Origin: Aalborgiella sp043740415
GTDB taxonomy: Bacteria; Pseudomonadota; Gammaproteobacteria; Burkholderiales; Burkholderiaceae_C
NCBI GenBank assembly: GCA_043740415.1
Contig: JAYUCJ010000199.1
Location: 1-22,473 of the forward strand
Reading direction: 5' to 3'
Length of the DNA: 22,473 nucleotides
Shown here: one piece after another, positions 7,527 to 14,668 of the stretch
Layout of the letters: every line of letters starts with the position of its first letter
Position numbering within the stretch: position 1 is the first letter of the stretch
Position numbers and translations under genes: made by a program
Notes under the pieces: model-generated
The model's database searches: none
What the model saw: only the letters and a program-made list of their open reading frames with translations
Told to the model about the DNA's origin: nothing

Positions 7527-8360
7527 ATGACTACACCCCAAACTTCCTTAGCCCCTGAGCCCAACATCGTTTTGAACGTGAATGGCATTGAGGTCATTTA
7601 CAACCACGTTATCTTGGTGCTAAAAGGCGTCTCCCTGAACGTGCCAGAGGGCAAAATCGTCGCTATTTTGGGCGGCAATGGCGCTGGCAAAACAACGACT
7701 TTACGTGCAGTTTCAAATTTGCTCCAAGGTGAGCGCGGTGCCGTTACCAAAGGCACGATTGAACTTCGCGGCGAACGTATCGAAAACTTGAGTCCGGCGG
7801 ACTTGGTGCAACGCGGCGTCGTGCAGGTCATGGAAGGCCGCCATTGCTTTGCGCATTTAACGATCGAAGAGAACTTGTTAACCGGTGGATACACACGCAA
7901 AGACAAAGGCGAAGTCGCTGCCAACTTAGAAAAAGTTTACAACTACTTTCCGCGTCTCAAAACACGCCGCACCAGTCAAGCCGCTTACACGTCAGGAGGC
8001 GAACAGCAAATGTGCGCCATTGGTCGCGCCCTCATGGCTAGCCCAAATATGGTATTGCTGGACGAGCCATCTATGGGCTTGGCACCACAAATTGTGGAAG
8101 AAGTTTTTGAGATTGTGAAAGACTTAAACCAACGCGAAAAAGTCACTTTCTTATTGGCCGAGCAAAACACCAACATGGCCTTGAAATATTCCGATTACGG
8201 CTACATCATGGAAAGCGGCCGCGTCGTGATGGATGGCAAAGCCAGCGACCTTGCGAACAACGAAGACGTGAAAGAGTTTTATTTGGGGGTGGGCGGCGGT
8301 GAACGCAAGTCGTTTAAAGATGGCAAAAGCTACAAGCGTAGAAAGCGGTGGTTGGCATGA
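7527..8360 (+). CDS. LivF-type ABC transporter ATP-binding protein
   Basis: This is the second ATPase of the importer, 277 residues. Walker A is GGNGAGKTT (49-57), the signature is SGGEQQM (about 156-162), and Walker B is MVLLDEP (about 175-181), followed by the LivF-typical PSMGLAPQIVEEVFEIV. It is about 40 residues longer than standard LivF: there are about 15 extra residues at the N-terminus and a basic glycine-rich tail ending KSYKRRKRWLA. The stop codon overlaps the ATG of the PaaK-like gene (ATGA), indicating translational coupling. A four-codon reading frame (ATG ACA CTA TGA, 7519-7530) overlaps its start codon; it may be chance. Confidence 0.93.
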   Translation: MTTPQTSLAPEPNIVLNVNGIEVIYNHVILVLKGVSLNVPEGKIVAILGGNGAGKTTTLRAVSNLLQGERGAVTKGTIELRGERIENLSPADLVQRGVVQVMEGRHCFAHLTIEENLLTGGYTRKDKGEVAANLEKVYNYFPRLKTRRTSQAAYTSGGEQQMCAIGRALMASPNMVLLDEPSMGLAPQIVEEVFEIVKDLNQREKVTFLLAEQNTNMALKYSDYGYIMESGRVVMDGKASDLANNEDVKEFYLGVGGGERKSFKDGKSYKRRKRWLA

Positions 8361-9640
8361 GCGATTTTTACAACATGCTTGTCGCTGCAGAAAAGCGACC
8401 GCACGTCGAGCGTGAGCGTGCCCAACTCCAAGCCTTGCCACAGCAAGTTAAACATGCGCAACAAACCAGTGCTGCGTTTACCGAGATCTTGGCTGGGTTA
8501 GATGCAAGTGCAGTTACGAGCCGCTCTGCGTTGGCGCGTTTGCCAGTGACGCGGAAAACCGAGCTGTTAGAGCGTCAAAAAGCAGCGCGCGCTGCCTCTG
8601 AAGATTCGCAAAACACCCATGTTTTTGGTGGTTTTAGCAGCATTGGATTTGGCGCACACATGCCCCGTGTTTTTGCCAGTCCAGGCACGATTTATGAACC
8701 TGAAGGTAAACAGCTGGATTACTGGCGTTCGGCAAGAGCCTTGGCTGCTGCTGGATTTAAAGCGGGTGATTTGATACACAATTGCTATAGTTACCACTTC
8801 ACGCCTGCTGGCGCGATGATGGAATCCGGCGCACATGCCTTGGGCTGTACCGTGTTTCCTGCGGGAACTGGGCAAACCGAGCAACAAGTGCAAGCCATGG
8901 CCGAGCTTAAGCCGGCGGGTTACGTCGGCACGCCGAGCTTTCTCAAAATTATTTTAGAAAAAGCAGCAGAGATGGGCGTTGCTTTGCCTAGCGTTACCAA
9001 AGCCTTGGTTTCTGGCGAAGCTTGCCCGCCGAGTTTGCGTGATTGGTTTGCCGTGCGCGGCGTCACCGCGTACCAGTGCTATGCAACCGCAGACCTAGGT
9101 TTGATCGCGTATGAAACCAGCGCCCGCGAAGGCTTGGTGATTGATGAAGGCGTGATCGTTGAAATCGTCACACCTGGCACGGGCGACCCTGTGGCTGAAG
9201 GCGAAGTAGGCGAGTTGGTGGTCACGACCTTCAATACCGATTACCCCCTGATTCGCTTTGGCACCGGCGATTTGTCCGCTGTTTTAGCAGGTAACTGCCC
9301 AACCGGACGTACCAATACCCGCATCAAAGGCTGGATGGGTCGTGCCGACCAAACCACCAAAATTCGCGGTATGTTTGTGCACCCTAGCCAAGTGGCAACC
9401 ATTGCCAAGCGCTTTCCAGAGGTTGTGAAAGCCCGTTTGGTGGTCAGCGGCGAGATGGCGGATGACCGGATGACACTGCAAGTTGAAACCAACAAACACG
9501 CTGAAGCTGAAGATTTGCTTGAGAAAATCAGCGAAGCGATCCGTGATGTGACTAAATTGCGTGGCACGGTAGCGCTTTTTGCGCCTGGTACCTTGCCAAA
9601 TGACGGTCGCGTGATTGAGGACGCACGCAGTTACAAGTAG
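8357..9640 (+). CDS. Phenylacetate-CoA-ligase-like (PaaK family) protein with divergent active-site motifs
   Basis: The 427-residue product matches the PaaK branch of the ANL superfamily in length and in several blocks: FGTGDLS (about 301-307), the hinge GRADQTTKIRG (328-338) and the C-terminal small domain. The phosphate-binding loop, normally SSGTTGxP, reads instead FASPGTIYEPEG (about 106-117). The C-terminal GK lysine region reads LPNDGRVIEDAR, with Arg where the catalytic Lys is usual. YATADLG replaces the usual Y-G-x-T/S-E block. It may be a ligase of altered mechanism, or a non-adenylating accessory that binds the acid or CoA ester. I chose ATG 8357, which overlaps the livF stop, over an in-frame GTG at 8348. 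It is the last gene of the operon; no intrinsic terminator is visible after it. Confidence 0.8.
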   Translation: MSDFYNMLVAAEKRPHVERERAQLQALPQQVKHAQQTSAAFTEILAGLDASAVTSRSALARLPVTRKTELLERQKAARAASEDSQNTHVFGGFSSIGFGAHMPRVFASPGTIYEPEGKQLDYWRSARALAAAGFKAGDLIHNCYSYHFTPAGAMMESGAHALGCTVFPAGTGQTEQQVQAMAELKPAGYVGTPSFLKIILEKAAEMGVALPSVTKALVSGEACPPSLRDWFAVRGVTAYQCYATADLGLIAYETSAREGLVIDEGVIVEIVTPGTGDPVAEGEVGELVVTTFNTDYPLIRFGTGDLSAVLAGNCPTGRTNTRIKGWMGRADQTTKIRGMFVHPSQVATIAKRFPEVVKARLVVSGEMADDRMTLQVETNKHAEAEDLLEKISEAIRDVTKLRGTVALFAPGTLPNDGRVIEDARSYK

Positions 9641-9794
9641 GGTTCGGATTGACATTTGGAGCGGTGTTTGGCAGCAACATGTGCGGTTTTCAACTATTTA
9701 GATACGTAGAACCCCTATTTCTGAAGCTGTGTCAACCAGTTATCATGTCGGACTGTTCTAACCTTATCCTTGATAACTTTTGAATTCAAACCCT

Positions 9795-10787
9795 ATGAAA
9801 AAATTACTTGCTATTAGCCTTGCCTGCGCAACTCTATTGGGCGCTAGCCTGAGCGCTCAAGCAGCTGACTACCCTTTGAAAGACAAGGTCATCACCATCG
9901 TGGTGCCGTTTGCAGCCGGTGGCCCGACTGACCGTGTCGCGCGCGATTTGGCCGAAGCGATGCGCAAGCCTCTGGGTGGCAACAGCATCATCATCGACAG
10001 CGCAGCGGGCGCTGGCGGCTCTATCGGTGCCAACAAAGTGGCCAAGGCTGCGCCAGACGGTTACACCCTCTTGGTGCACCACATCGGTATGTCCACCATG
10101 CCAGGTTTGGTGCGCAACATTCCTTTCAAAGTGGAAAGCGATTTTGAATACTTGGGCATGATCAACGACGTCCCGATGACCTTGATTGCCAAGCCTATGA
10201 TCCCAGCCGCCAACTTCAAAGAGCTTTCAGCTTGGTTAACGGCTAACAAAGGCAAAATCAACCTCGGCAACGCAGGCGTAGGCTCAGCCTCGCATCTTTG
10301 CGGATTGCTGTTTCAAAATGCTGTGCAAATTGACATGACCACTGTGCCGTACAAAGGTACGGCACCCGCCATGACGGATTTGATCGGCGGTCAGATCGAT
10401 TTGATGTGTGACCAAACCACCAACACGACCACACAGATTGAAGCTAAAAAAGTCAAAGCTTTTGCCGTTACGACTGGCAAACGGTTGACGACACCCGCTT
10501 TGAAAGATTTGCCCACCATGCAAGAGTCTGGCCTCAAAGGCTTTGAAGTGACGATTTGGCACGGTTTGTACGCACCCAAAGGTACGCCTGCTGATGTGCT
10601 CGCCAAAATCAATGCTGCGTTGAAAGTTGCCTTGAAAGACCCTGAGTTCATCAAGAAACAAGAAGGTTTGGGCGCTGTGGTGGTGACTGACAAGCGTGTG
10701 GAACCAGCAGAGCACAAGAAGTTTGTGGCTGCTGAAATCGCCAAGTGGACACCGATCATCAAAGCTGCTGGCGTGTACGCTGACTAA
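9795..10787 (+). CDS. Bug/TctC-family tripartite tricarboxylate transporter substrate-binding protein (first)
   Basis: A 330-residue periplasmic receptor of the Bug family. The signal peptide MKKLLAISLACATLLGASLS is probably cleaved after AQA at residue 23. Family motifs are VPFAAGGPTDRVAR, which contacts the ligand carboxylate, and AGAGGSIGANKVAKAAPDGY. Two cysteines in the mature part (SHLCGLL and DLMCDQT) could form a disulfide. I chose ATG 9795 because it begins the signal peptide; the in-frame TTG at 9780 is unlikely. Bug proteins bind small carboxylates such as dicarboxylates, aromatic acids or nicotinate; this ligand is unknown. No TctA or TctB membrane gene is nearby. It lies 154 bases after the PaaK-like gene with no terminator between, so readthrough from that operon is possible. 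Confidence 0.9.
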   Translation: MKKLLAISLACATLLGASLSAQAADYPLKDKVITIVVPFAAGGPTDRVARDLAEAMRKPLGGNSIIIDSAAGAGGSIGANKVAKAAPDGYTLLVHHIGMSTMPGLVRNIPFKVESDFEYLGMINDVPMTLIAKPMIPAANFKELSAWLTANKGKINLGNAGVGSASHLCGLLFQNAVQIDMTTVPYKGTAPAMTDLIGGQIDLMCDQTTNTTTQIEAKKVKAFAVTTGKRLTTPALKDLPTMQESGLKGFEVTIWHGLYAPKGTPADVLAKINAALKVALKDPEFIKKQEGLGAVVVTDKRVEPAEHKKFVAAEIAKWTPIIKAAGVYAD

Positions 10788-10805
10788 GCAGGTAAGCTGA
10801 CAATC

Positions 10806-10836
10806 TAAAAAAGCCGCAAGTTTGCGGCTTTTTTTA
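10806..10836 (+). terminator. Rho-independent terminator
   Basis: AAGCCGCA (10811-10818) pairs with TGCGGCTT (10823-10830) around a four-base loop and is followed by a run of seven T (10829-10835), with five A residues upstream. It ends the first Bug gene. Confidence 0.9.
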
Positions 10837-10906
10837 TGGCAAGATGCTTTTGATATCTGAAACCCATACTTAACCCATACATCCAACTTGACGGGGAGAC
10901 AAACCA

Positions 10907-11926
10907 ATGGTTTTGAAACCAATTATCTACAAACGCAGTGCCTTGAAATTGATCGCGACAAGCTGCTTGTTTGCTGCTAATTTTATAGCAACACAGGCGT
11001 GCAGTCAGACGGCTTGGCCCGTAAAACCCGTCAAAATTATCGTTCCGTTTGCACCGGGTGGCACGACGGATTTGCTGGCGCGTGCCATGGCGCCTGAGCT
11101 ATCCAAAGCATTTGGGCAAACCTTCATCGTTGAAAACAAAGCCGGCGCTGGCGGCAATGTGGGCGCCGATGCTGTCGCCAAAGCACCTGCCGATGGCTAC
11201 ACCCTGCTCATGGGCACGGTGGGCACGCATGGCATCAACGTTGCGCTGTACGACAAAATGCCGTTTGACCCGGTCAAAGACTTCGCCCCCATCACCCTGG
11301 TCGCCGGTGTGCCCAATGTCATGGTGATGAATGCCGACAAAGCCAAGGCCCTGAACATCAACAGCGTGGCCGATTTCATCAAAGTCGCCAAAGCCAACCC
11401 CGGCAAGCTCAACATGGCTTCCAGCGGCAATGGCACGTCCATCCATCTGGCGGGGGAGCTGTTCAAAAGCATGAGCGGCACCTATTTGGTGCATTTTCCC
11501 TACCGTGGCTCAGGCCCGGCCTTGCTCGACATGGTGGGTGGCACCATGGATGTGATGTTTGACAACCTGCCCAGCGCTTTGCCACACATCAAGTCCGGCA
11601 AACTCAAGGCGCTGGCGGTCACCAGTTCACAGCGCTCTGCCGTGTTGCCCGACGTGCCCACTGTTGAAGAAGCCGGCAACTTGAAAGGTTTTGACGCCAG
11701 CAGCTGGTTTGGTTTGCTCGCGCCAGCAGGCACCCCCGCGGACGTGGTCAACCGGCTTCAGCAAGAATCTGCCAAAGCGCTAGGTACTGCGGCTGTGAAA
11801 GACAAACTCTTGTCGCAAGGTGCGATTCCAGGCGGCAACAGCCCACAAGACTTCAGCAAAATGATCGCGTCAGAGATTAAAAAATGGGCGCAAGTGGTCA
11901 AAGTGTCCGGCGCGAAGGTCGACTGA
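10907..11926 (+). CDS. Bug/TctC-family tripartite tricarboxylate transporter substrate-binding protein (second)
   Basis: The 339-residue product is another Bug receptor: WPVKPVKIIVPFAPGGTTDL and AGAGGNVGADAVAKAPADGY are the family's ligand loops. The N-terminus has a basic start and a hydrophobic stretch (about residues 11-29), then ATQACSQTA; export is likely. The cysteine at 32 is not in a classical lipobox (TQAC), so a lipoprotein is uncertain. GGGGAG at 10893-10898 is a good ribosome site for ATG 10907. A terminator separates it from the first Bug gene, so it has its own promoter, which I cannot place firmly. It ends only 7 bases from the stop of the convergent DUF1840 gene. The two Bug proteins differ throughout and are not a recent duplication. 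Confidence 0.9.
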   Translation: MVLKPIIYKRSALKLIATSCLFAANFIATQACSQTAWPVKPVKIIVPFAPGGTTDLLARAMAPELSKAFGQTFIVENKAGAGGNVGADAVAKAPADGYTLLMGTVGTHGINVALYDKMPFDPVKDFAPITLVAGVPNVMVMNADKAKALNINSVADFIKVAKANPGKLNMASSGNGTSIHLAGELFKSMSGTYLVHFPYRGSGPALLDMVGGTMDVMFDNLPSALPHIKSGKLKALAVTSSQRSAVLPDVPTVEEAGNLKGFDASSWFGLLAPAGTPADVVNRLQQESAKALGTAAVKDKLLSQGAIPGGNSPQDFSKMIASEIKKWAQVVKVSGAKVD

Positions 11927-11933
11927 GTGTGGC

Positions 11934-12269
11934 TTAAACGCCCCAGACAATCGAGGCATTCGCGCTGTGGCAGCTTCTGAGTAGATTGATGAAAGGCAGC
12001 GAGCGCTGGCGCAGCGACACCACGTCGGCGGTAACAGGGCTGGTATCCGGCTCGCCCACTGTTTCTTTGATGGCTTGTGCGGACGCCAATTTCGCGGCTT
12101 CATCGCGGACAATGGCTTGTTCCAGTGCCGCCATGGCCGCTGGCATGTCAGCCGGCAAAATGATGCCTTGCGGCCCCGCTTCTTTGCCGATGATCTGCAG
12201 CACATGGCGCGCATGCAGCTCAAGCATGATCAAGTCGCCGTCGATTTTGGATTTGAATTTGTACAACAT
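11934..12269 (-). CDS. DUF1840 family protein
   Basis: This small 111-residue protein starts MLYKFKSKIDGDLIMLELHA, followed by GIILPADMPAAMAALEQAI. These are the hallmarks of DUF1840, a family of unknown function in betaproteobacteria. It has no signal peptide or membrane segment. A central acidic/polar linker (about 65-80) leads to a C-terminal LRQRSLPFINLLRSC helix, as usual in the family. It is divergent from cobA with 53 bases between the starts, and convergent with the second Bug gene without a visible terminator. No function can be assigned. Confidence 0.85.
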   Translation of the reverse strand: MLYKFKSKIDGDLIMLELHARHVLQIIGKEAGPQGIILPADMPAAMAALEQAIVRDEAAKLASAQAIKETVGEPDTSPVTADVVSLRQRSLPFINLLRSCHSANASIVWGV

Positions 12270-12322
12270 GGTGTGCTCTGTTTGTAGTTCAGGTAAGCTA
12301 TTGTGTACCTAATTTTGACAAT

Positions 12323-13120
12323 ATGACTATTCCTTCCCCCGTCCATACCTCTATTTTTACAGGCCCAGGCCGCGTCTATCTCGTGGGCGCAGGCCCGGGC
12401 GACCCAGAACTGCTCACCCTGCGTGCCGTGCGCATCATGGCGAAGGCCGATGTCGTGGTGTATGACCACTTGGTCTCCGATGGCGTGCTAGATTTTTTAC
12501 CGCCGAAGGCCGAGCGCATCTATGCGGGCAAGCGCCGCAACGAGCACACCTTGCGCCAAGAGCAGATCAACGCGCTGCTGGTGAAACTCGCGCAAGAAGG
12601 CAAGCAAGTCGTGCGTCTCAAAGGGGGCGACCCGTTTATTTTCGGGCGCGGTGGCGAGGAATTGCAAGAACTGGCCAAAGCTGGCGTGGCGTTTGAAGTG
12701 GTGCCCGGCATCACCGCAGCCAGCGGTGTGTCCAACTACGCCGGCATTCCGCTGACGCACCGCGACTACGCCCAAACCTGCCTGTTTGTGACCGGCCACC
12801 TCAAAGAAACCAAGGACTTTGTCAGCGCCGATTTAGACTGGACCGCCCTCACGCGGCCGCGCCAAACCGTGGTGATTTACATGGGCTTGTCCGGTTTGCG
12901 CGACATTTGCCGCCAGCTCATCGCCCACGGTGCCCAGCCAGATTTTCCGATTGCCATCGTGCAAGACGGCACCACGCCGACCCAAAAAGTGCTGGTCGGC
13001 ACGCTGACCGACTTGCCCGAACGCGTCAAAACCAGCGGCTTCACCTCGCCGTGCCTCATCATCGTGGGTGAAGTGGTCAATTTACACCGCGAGCTGGCCT
13101 GGTATGCACCGGCGTCATAA
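12323..13120 (+). CDS. cobA: Uroporphyrinogen-III C-methyltransferase (SUMT)
   Basis: The 265-residue enzyme uses S-adenosylmethionine to methylate uroporphyrinogen III at C2 and C7, giving precorrin-2 for siroheme and, where present, cobalamin. Visible motifs are VYLVGAGPGDPELLTLRA (about 18-35), the SAM-site block LKGGDPFIFGRGGEE, and VVPGITAASGV. The length fits a stand-alone SUMT rather than the CysG fusion, which carries an N-terminal dehydrogenase/ferrochelatase domain; none is here. In betaproteobacteria this gene often sits with sulfate- or nitrite-reduction genes; here it stands alone between DUF1840 and a TetR gene. There is no clear Shine-Dalgarno before ATG 12323. Confidence 0.93.
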   Translation: MTIPSPVHTSIFTGPGRVYLVGAGPGDPELLTLRAVRIMAKADVVVYDHLVSDGVLDFLPPKAERIYAGKRRNEHTLRQEQINALLVKLAQEGKQVVRLKGGDPFIFGRGGEELQELAKAGVAFEVVPGITAASGVSNYAGIPLTHRDYAQTCLFVTGHLKETKDFVSADLDWTALTRPRQTVVIYMGLSGLRDICRQLIAHGAQPDFPIAIVQDGTTPTQKVLVGTLTDLPERVKTSGFTSPCLIIVGEVVNLHRELAWYAPAS

Positions 13121-13155
13121 CGTGGACTTAACTCCCATTTTGTGACCAGAGTGGC

Positions 13156-13161
13156 TACAAT
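13156..13161 (+). promoter_or_regulatory. Predicted -10 element of TetR gene
   Basis: TACAAT ends 6 bases before the ATG at 13168, with no Shine-Dalgarno between them and only a weak -35 region. If used, transcription would start at or next to the start codon, giving a leaderless mRNA. Confidence 0.4.
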
Positions 13162-13167
13162 TTAGGC

Positions 13168-13803
13168 ATGAAGTCTGCTGCTGCCCTCAAAATCGTCCCC
13201 TCTCCCAAAATCTCGTTCAAAGCGCAAATGTTGCTGGCACGGGAAGACGCCATCGTGCAAGCCGTCAACCGCCTCTTGGCCGAAAAAGGCTTCGACGCCA
13301 TGACGGTGGACGAGGTCGCCGCCAATGTCGGCATCGCCAAAGCCAGCCTGTACAAGCATTTCTCCAGCAAAGAAGAGCTGGCCGCCGCCGCCATGGTGCA
13401 CGTCATGCAGCGGGCGCAGGTGTTTTTAAACAGCCTGCCCAGCAGCGAGGCACCCATCAGCAACCTGCGCGCGGCCGCCCGCTGGATGATGGCGCTCAAA
13501 CTCGCCGGCGAAATGCCCTCACTGCCCAGCCAAAATTCCAGCTTGCGTGCCACCTTGATGGGCAACAAGGCCTACATGGACGGCTTGATGGACACCAGCG
13601 ATTGCTTGGGCGGCTGGATCGAAGCGGCGCAGAAAAACGGCAGCCTCAACACCACCTTGCCCGCCATCGCCGTGCTCTACACCCTCTACGCCCGCGCTTG
13701 CGACCCCGTTTTGGAGTTCTTGAAGCTCAACGACCAGCTGAAAGACGATGACATCATCGATTTGGTGCTCAAAACCTGCTTTGAAGGCTTGAACGCCCGC
13801 TAA
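13168..13803 (+). CDS. TetR/AcrR-family transcriptional regulator
   Basis: The 211-residue protein has the TetR layout: an N-terminal extension of about 25 residues and a helix-turn-helix at about 30-80 (AMTVDEVAANVGIAKASLYK, then HFSSKEEL). An all-helical ligand and dimer domain follows, with a short C-terminal tail. The ligand domain cannot be assigned. It lies 128 bases upstream of, and on the same strand as, the CMD-Rieske fusion gene, which is the best candidate target, although cobA upstream is also possible. The intervening space holds dispersed repeat copy 2. Translation may start without a leader (see the -10 element). Confidence 0.9.
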   Translation: MKSAAALKIVPSPKISFKAQMLLAREDAIVQAVNRLLAEKGFDAMTVDEVAANVGIAKASLYKHFSSKEELAAAAMVHVMQRAQVFLNSLPSSEAPISNLRAAARWMMALKLAGEMPSLPSQNSSLRATLMGNKAYMDGLMDTSDCLGGWIEAAQKNGSLNTTLPAIAVLYTLYARACDPVLEFLKLNDQLKDDDIIDLVLKTCFEGLNAR

Positions 13804-13820
13804 AAGCGCTTGCAGGGGTG

Positions 13821-13879
13821 AAAAAATGACTTTAGCCGGCGTATTTATTGCCTAAAGCACTATTAAATATATAGCAAAT
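13821..13879 (-). repeat. Dispersed intergenic repeat, copy 2
   Basis: On the minus strand this reads the same core GCAATAAATACGCCGGCT with the A+T-rich inverted repeat beside it (here with one mismatch in the outer pair). It sits 18 bases after the TetR stop codon, ahead of the CMD-Rieske gene. Confidence 0.85.
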
Positions 13880-13931
13880 TATAAATAAACTCCAATCAAC
13901 TCAACTGACCTGTGAATAACTCGATAAACCA

Positions 13932-14603
13932 ATGAGCGACGCCCTCAACTACCTCCTAGCCGCCCGCCCCGAGGCGATGACACACTACTTCGCCTTCCTC
14001 AAAGACGCCGGCAAACACCTGGACCCCAAAACCCGCAACCTGATTTCCGTCATCACCAAGGTCGACGCCCAAACCGAGCCCGGATTCAAGCAGTACTTGA
14101 AGCGCGCCCTGCGCGATGGCTGCCGCCCGGTCGAGGTGATTGACGCGCTGTTGATGGCCTTTCCCACACTGGGACTCACCAAAATCATCTGGGCCACCAA
14201 CATCATTTTGAGCATGAACCTGCCCGGTTTTGAGCCAGAAGCCATGCGCGCACAACTCGCCGCAGAGCCTGAGCCAGCTGCATCCGACGCGTCAGAAGGC
14301 GGCGCATGGCACGACGTCATGACCACCGCCGCCCTGGCCGACGGCCAAACCACCCGCATCGACAGCCACGGCCGTGGCCTGTTCATCTCCCGCGAAGGCG
14401 ACACCTTCGCCGTGTTCGACAGCCATTGCAGCCACCAGCGCACCGATATTCCGCTAAGCGCACTAGATGATTGCACCCTCACTTGTCCCAAACACCAATG
14501 GGCCTTCGACGTCAAAACCGGCGCCTGCCTCAAAGCCGGTGGCGCACCGTTGCAGCAACTGCCTGCCAAAGTGGAGGGCGGGCGGGTGATGGTGCAGTGG
14601 TGA
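13932..14603 (+). CDS. Fusion protein: carboxymuconolactone-decarboxylase-like domain plus Rieske [2Fe-2S] domain
   Basis: The 223-residue product has two parts. Residues about 8-100 match the helical CMD/AhpD-like fold (KTRNLISVITKVDA, then LKRALRDGCRPVEVIDALLM). The AhpD CxxC pair is absent; one cysteine stands in GC at 64. An Ala/Glu-rich linker (about 108-124) follows. Residues about 126-223 form a Rieske ferredoxin-like domain with cluster ligands C166-S-H168 and C185-P-K-H188, all present. No signal peptide is seen, so it should be cytoplasmic. A CMD-like domain fused to an electron-transfer domain suggests a redox or dioxygenase-linked role, but the reaction is unknown. The TetR gene upstream may control it. 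A strong terminator follows. Confidence 0.85.
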   Translation: MSDALNYLLAARPEAMTHYFAFLKDAGKHLDPKTRNLISVITKVDAQTEPGFKQYLKRALRDGCRPVEVIDALLMAFPTLGLTKIIWATNIILSMNLPGFEPEAMRAQLAAEPEPAASDASEGGAWHDVMTTAALADGQTTRIDSHGRGLFISREGDTFAVFDSHCSHQRTDIPLSALDDCTLTCPKHQWAFDVKTGACLKAGGAPLQQLPAKVEGGRVMVQW

Positions 14604-14622
14604 TTTGCATGCTCTAAACGTC

Positions 14623-14649
14623 AAAAAGCCAGCTTCAAGCTGGCTTTTT
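14623..14649. terminator. Bidirectional rho-independent terminator
   Basis: AAAAAGCCAGCTT (14623-14635) and AAGCTGGCTTTTT (14637-14649) are exact inverted repeats. The GCCAGC/GCTGGC stem closes a TTCAA loop and has a T-run on either strand. It sits between the convergent CMD-Rieske and fba genes and can serve both. Confidence 0.9.
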
Positions 14650-14668
14650 AGTGGGTTTTTACGGGTAT

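Noticed and set aside
9649..9654. TTGACA as a -35 element for the first Bug gene
   Set aside because: No acceptable -10 hexamer lies 16-18 bases downstream, so I did not call a promoter.
10284..10922. 212-codon minus-strand open frame
   Set aside because: Runs antisense across the first Bug gene and through its terminator; no family resemblance.
13985..14569. 194-codon minus-strand open frame opposite the CMD-Rieske gene
   Set aside because: The plus strand has exact Rieske ligands; the antisense frame has none.
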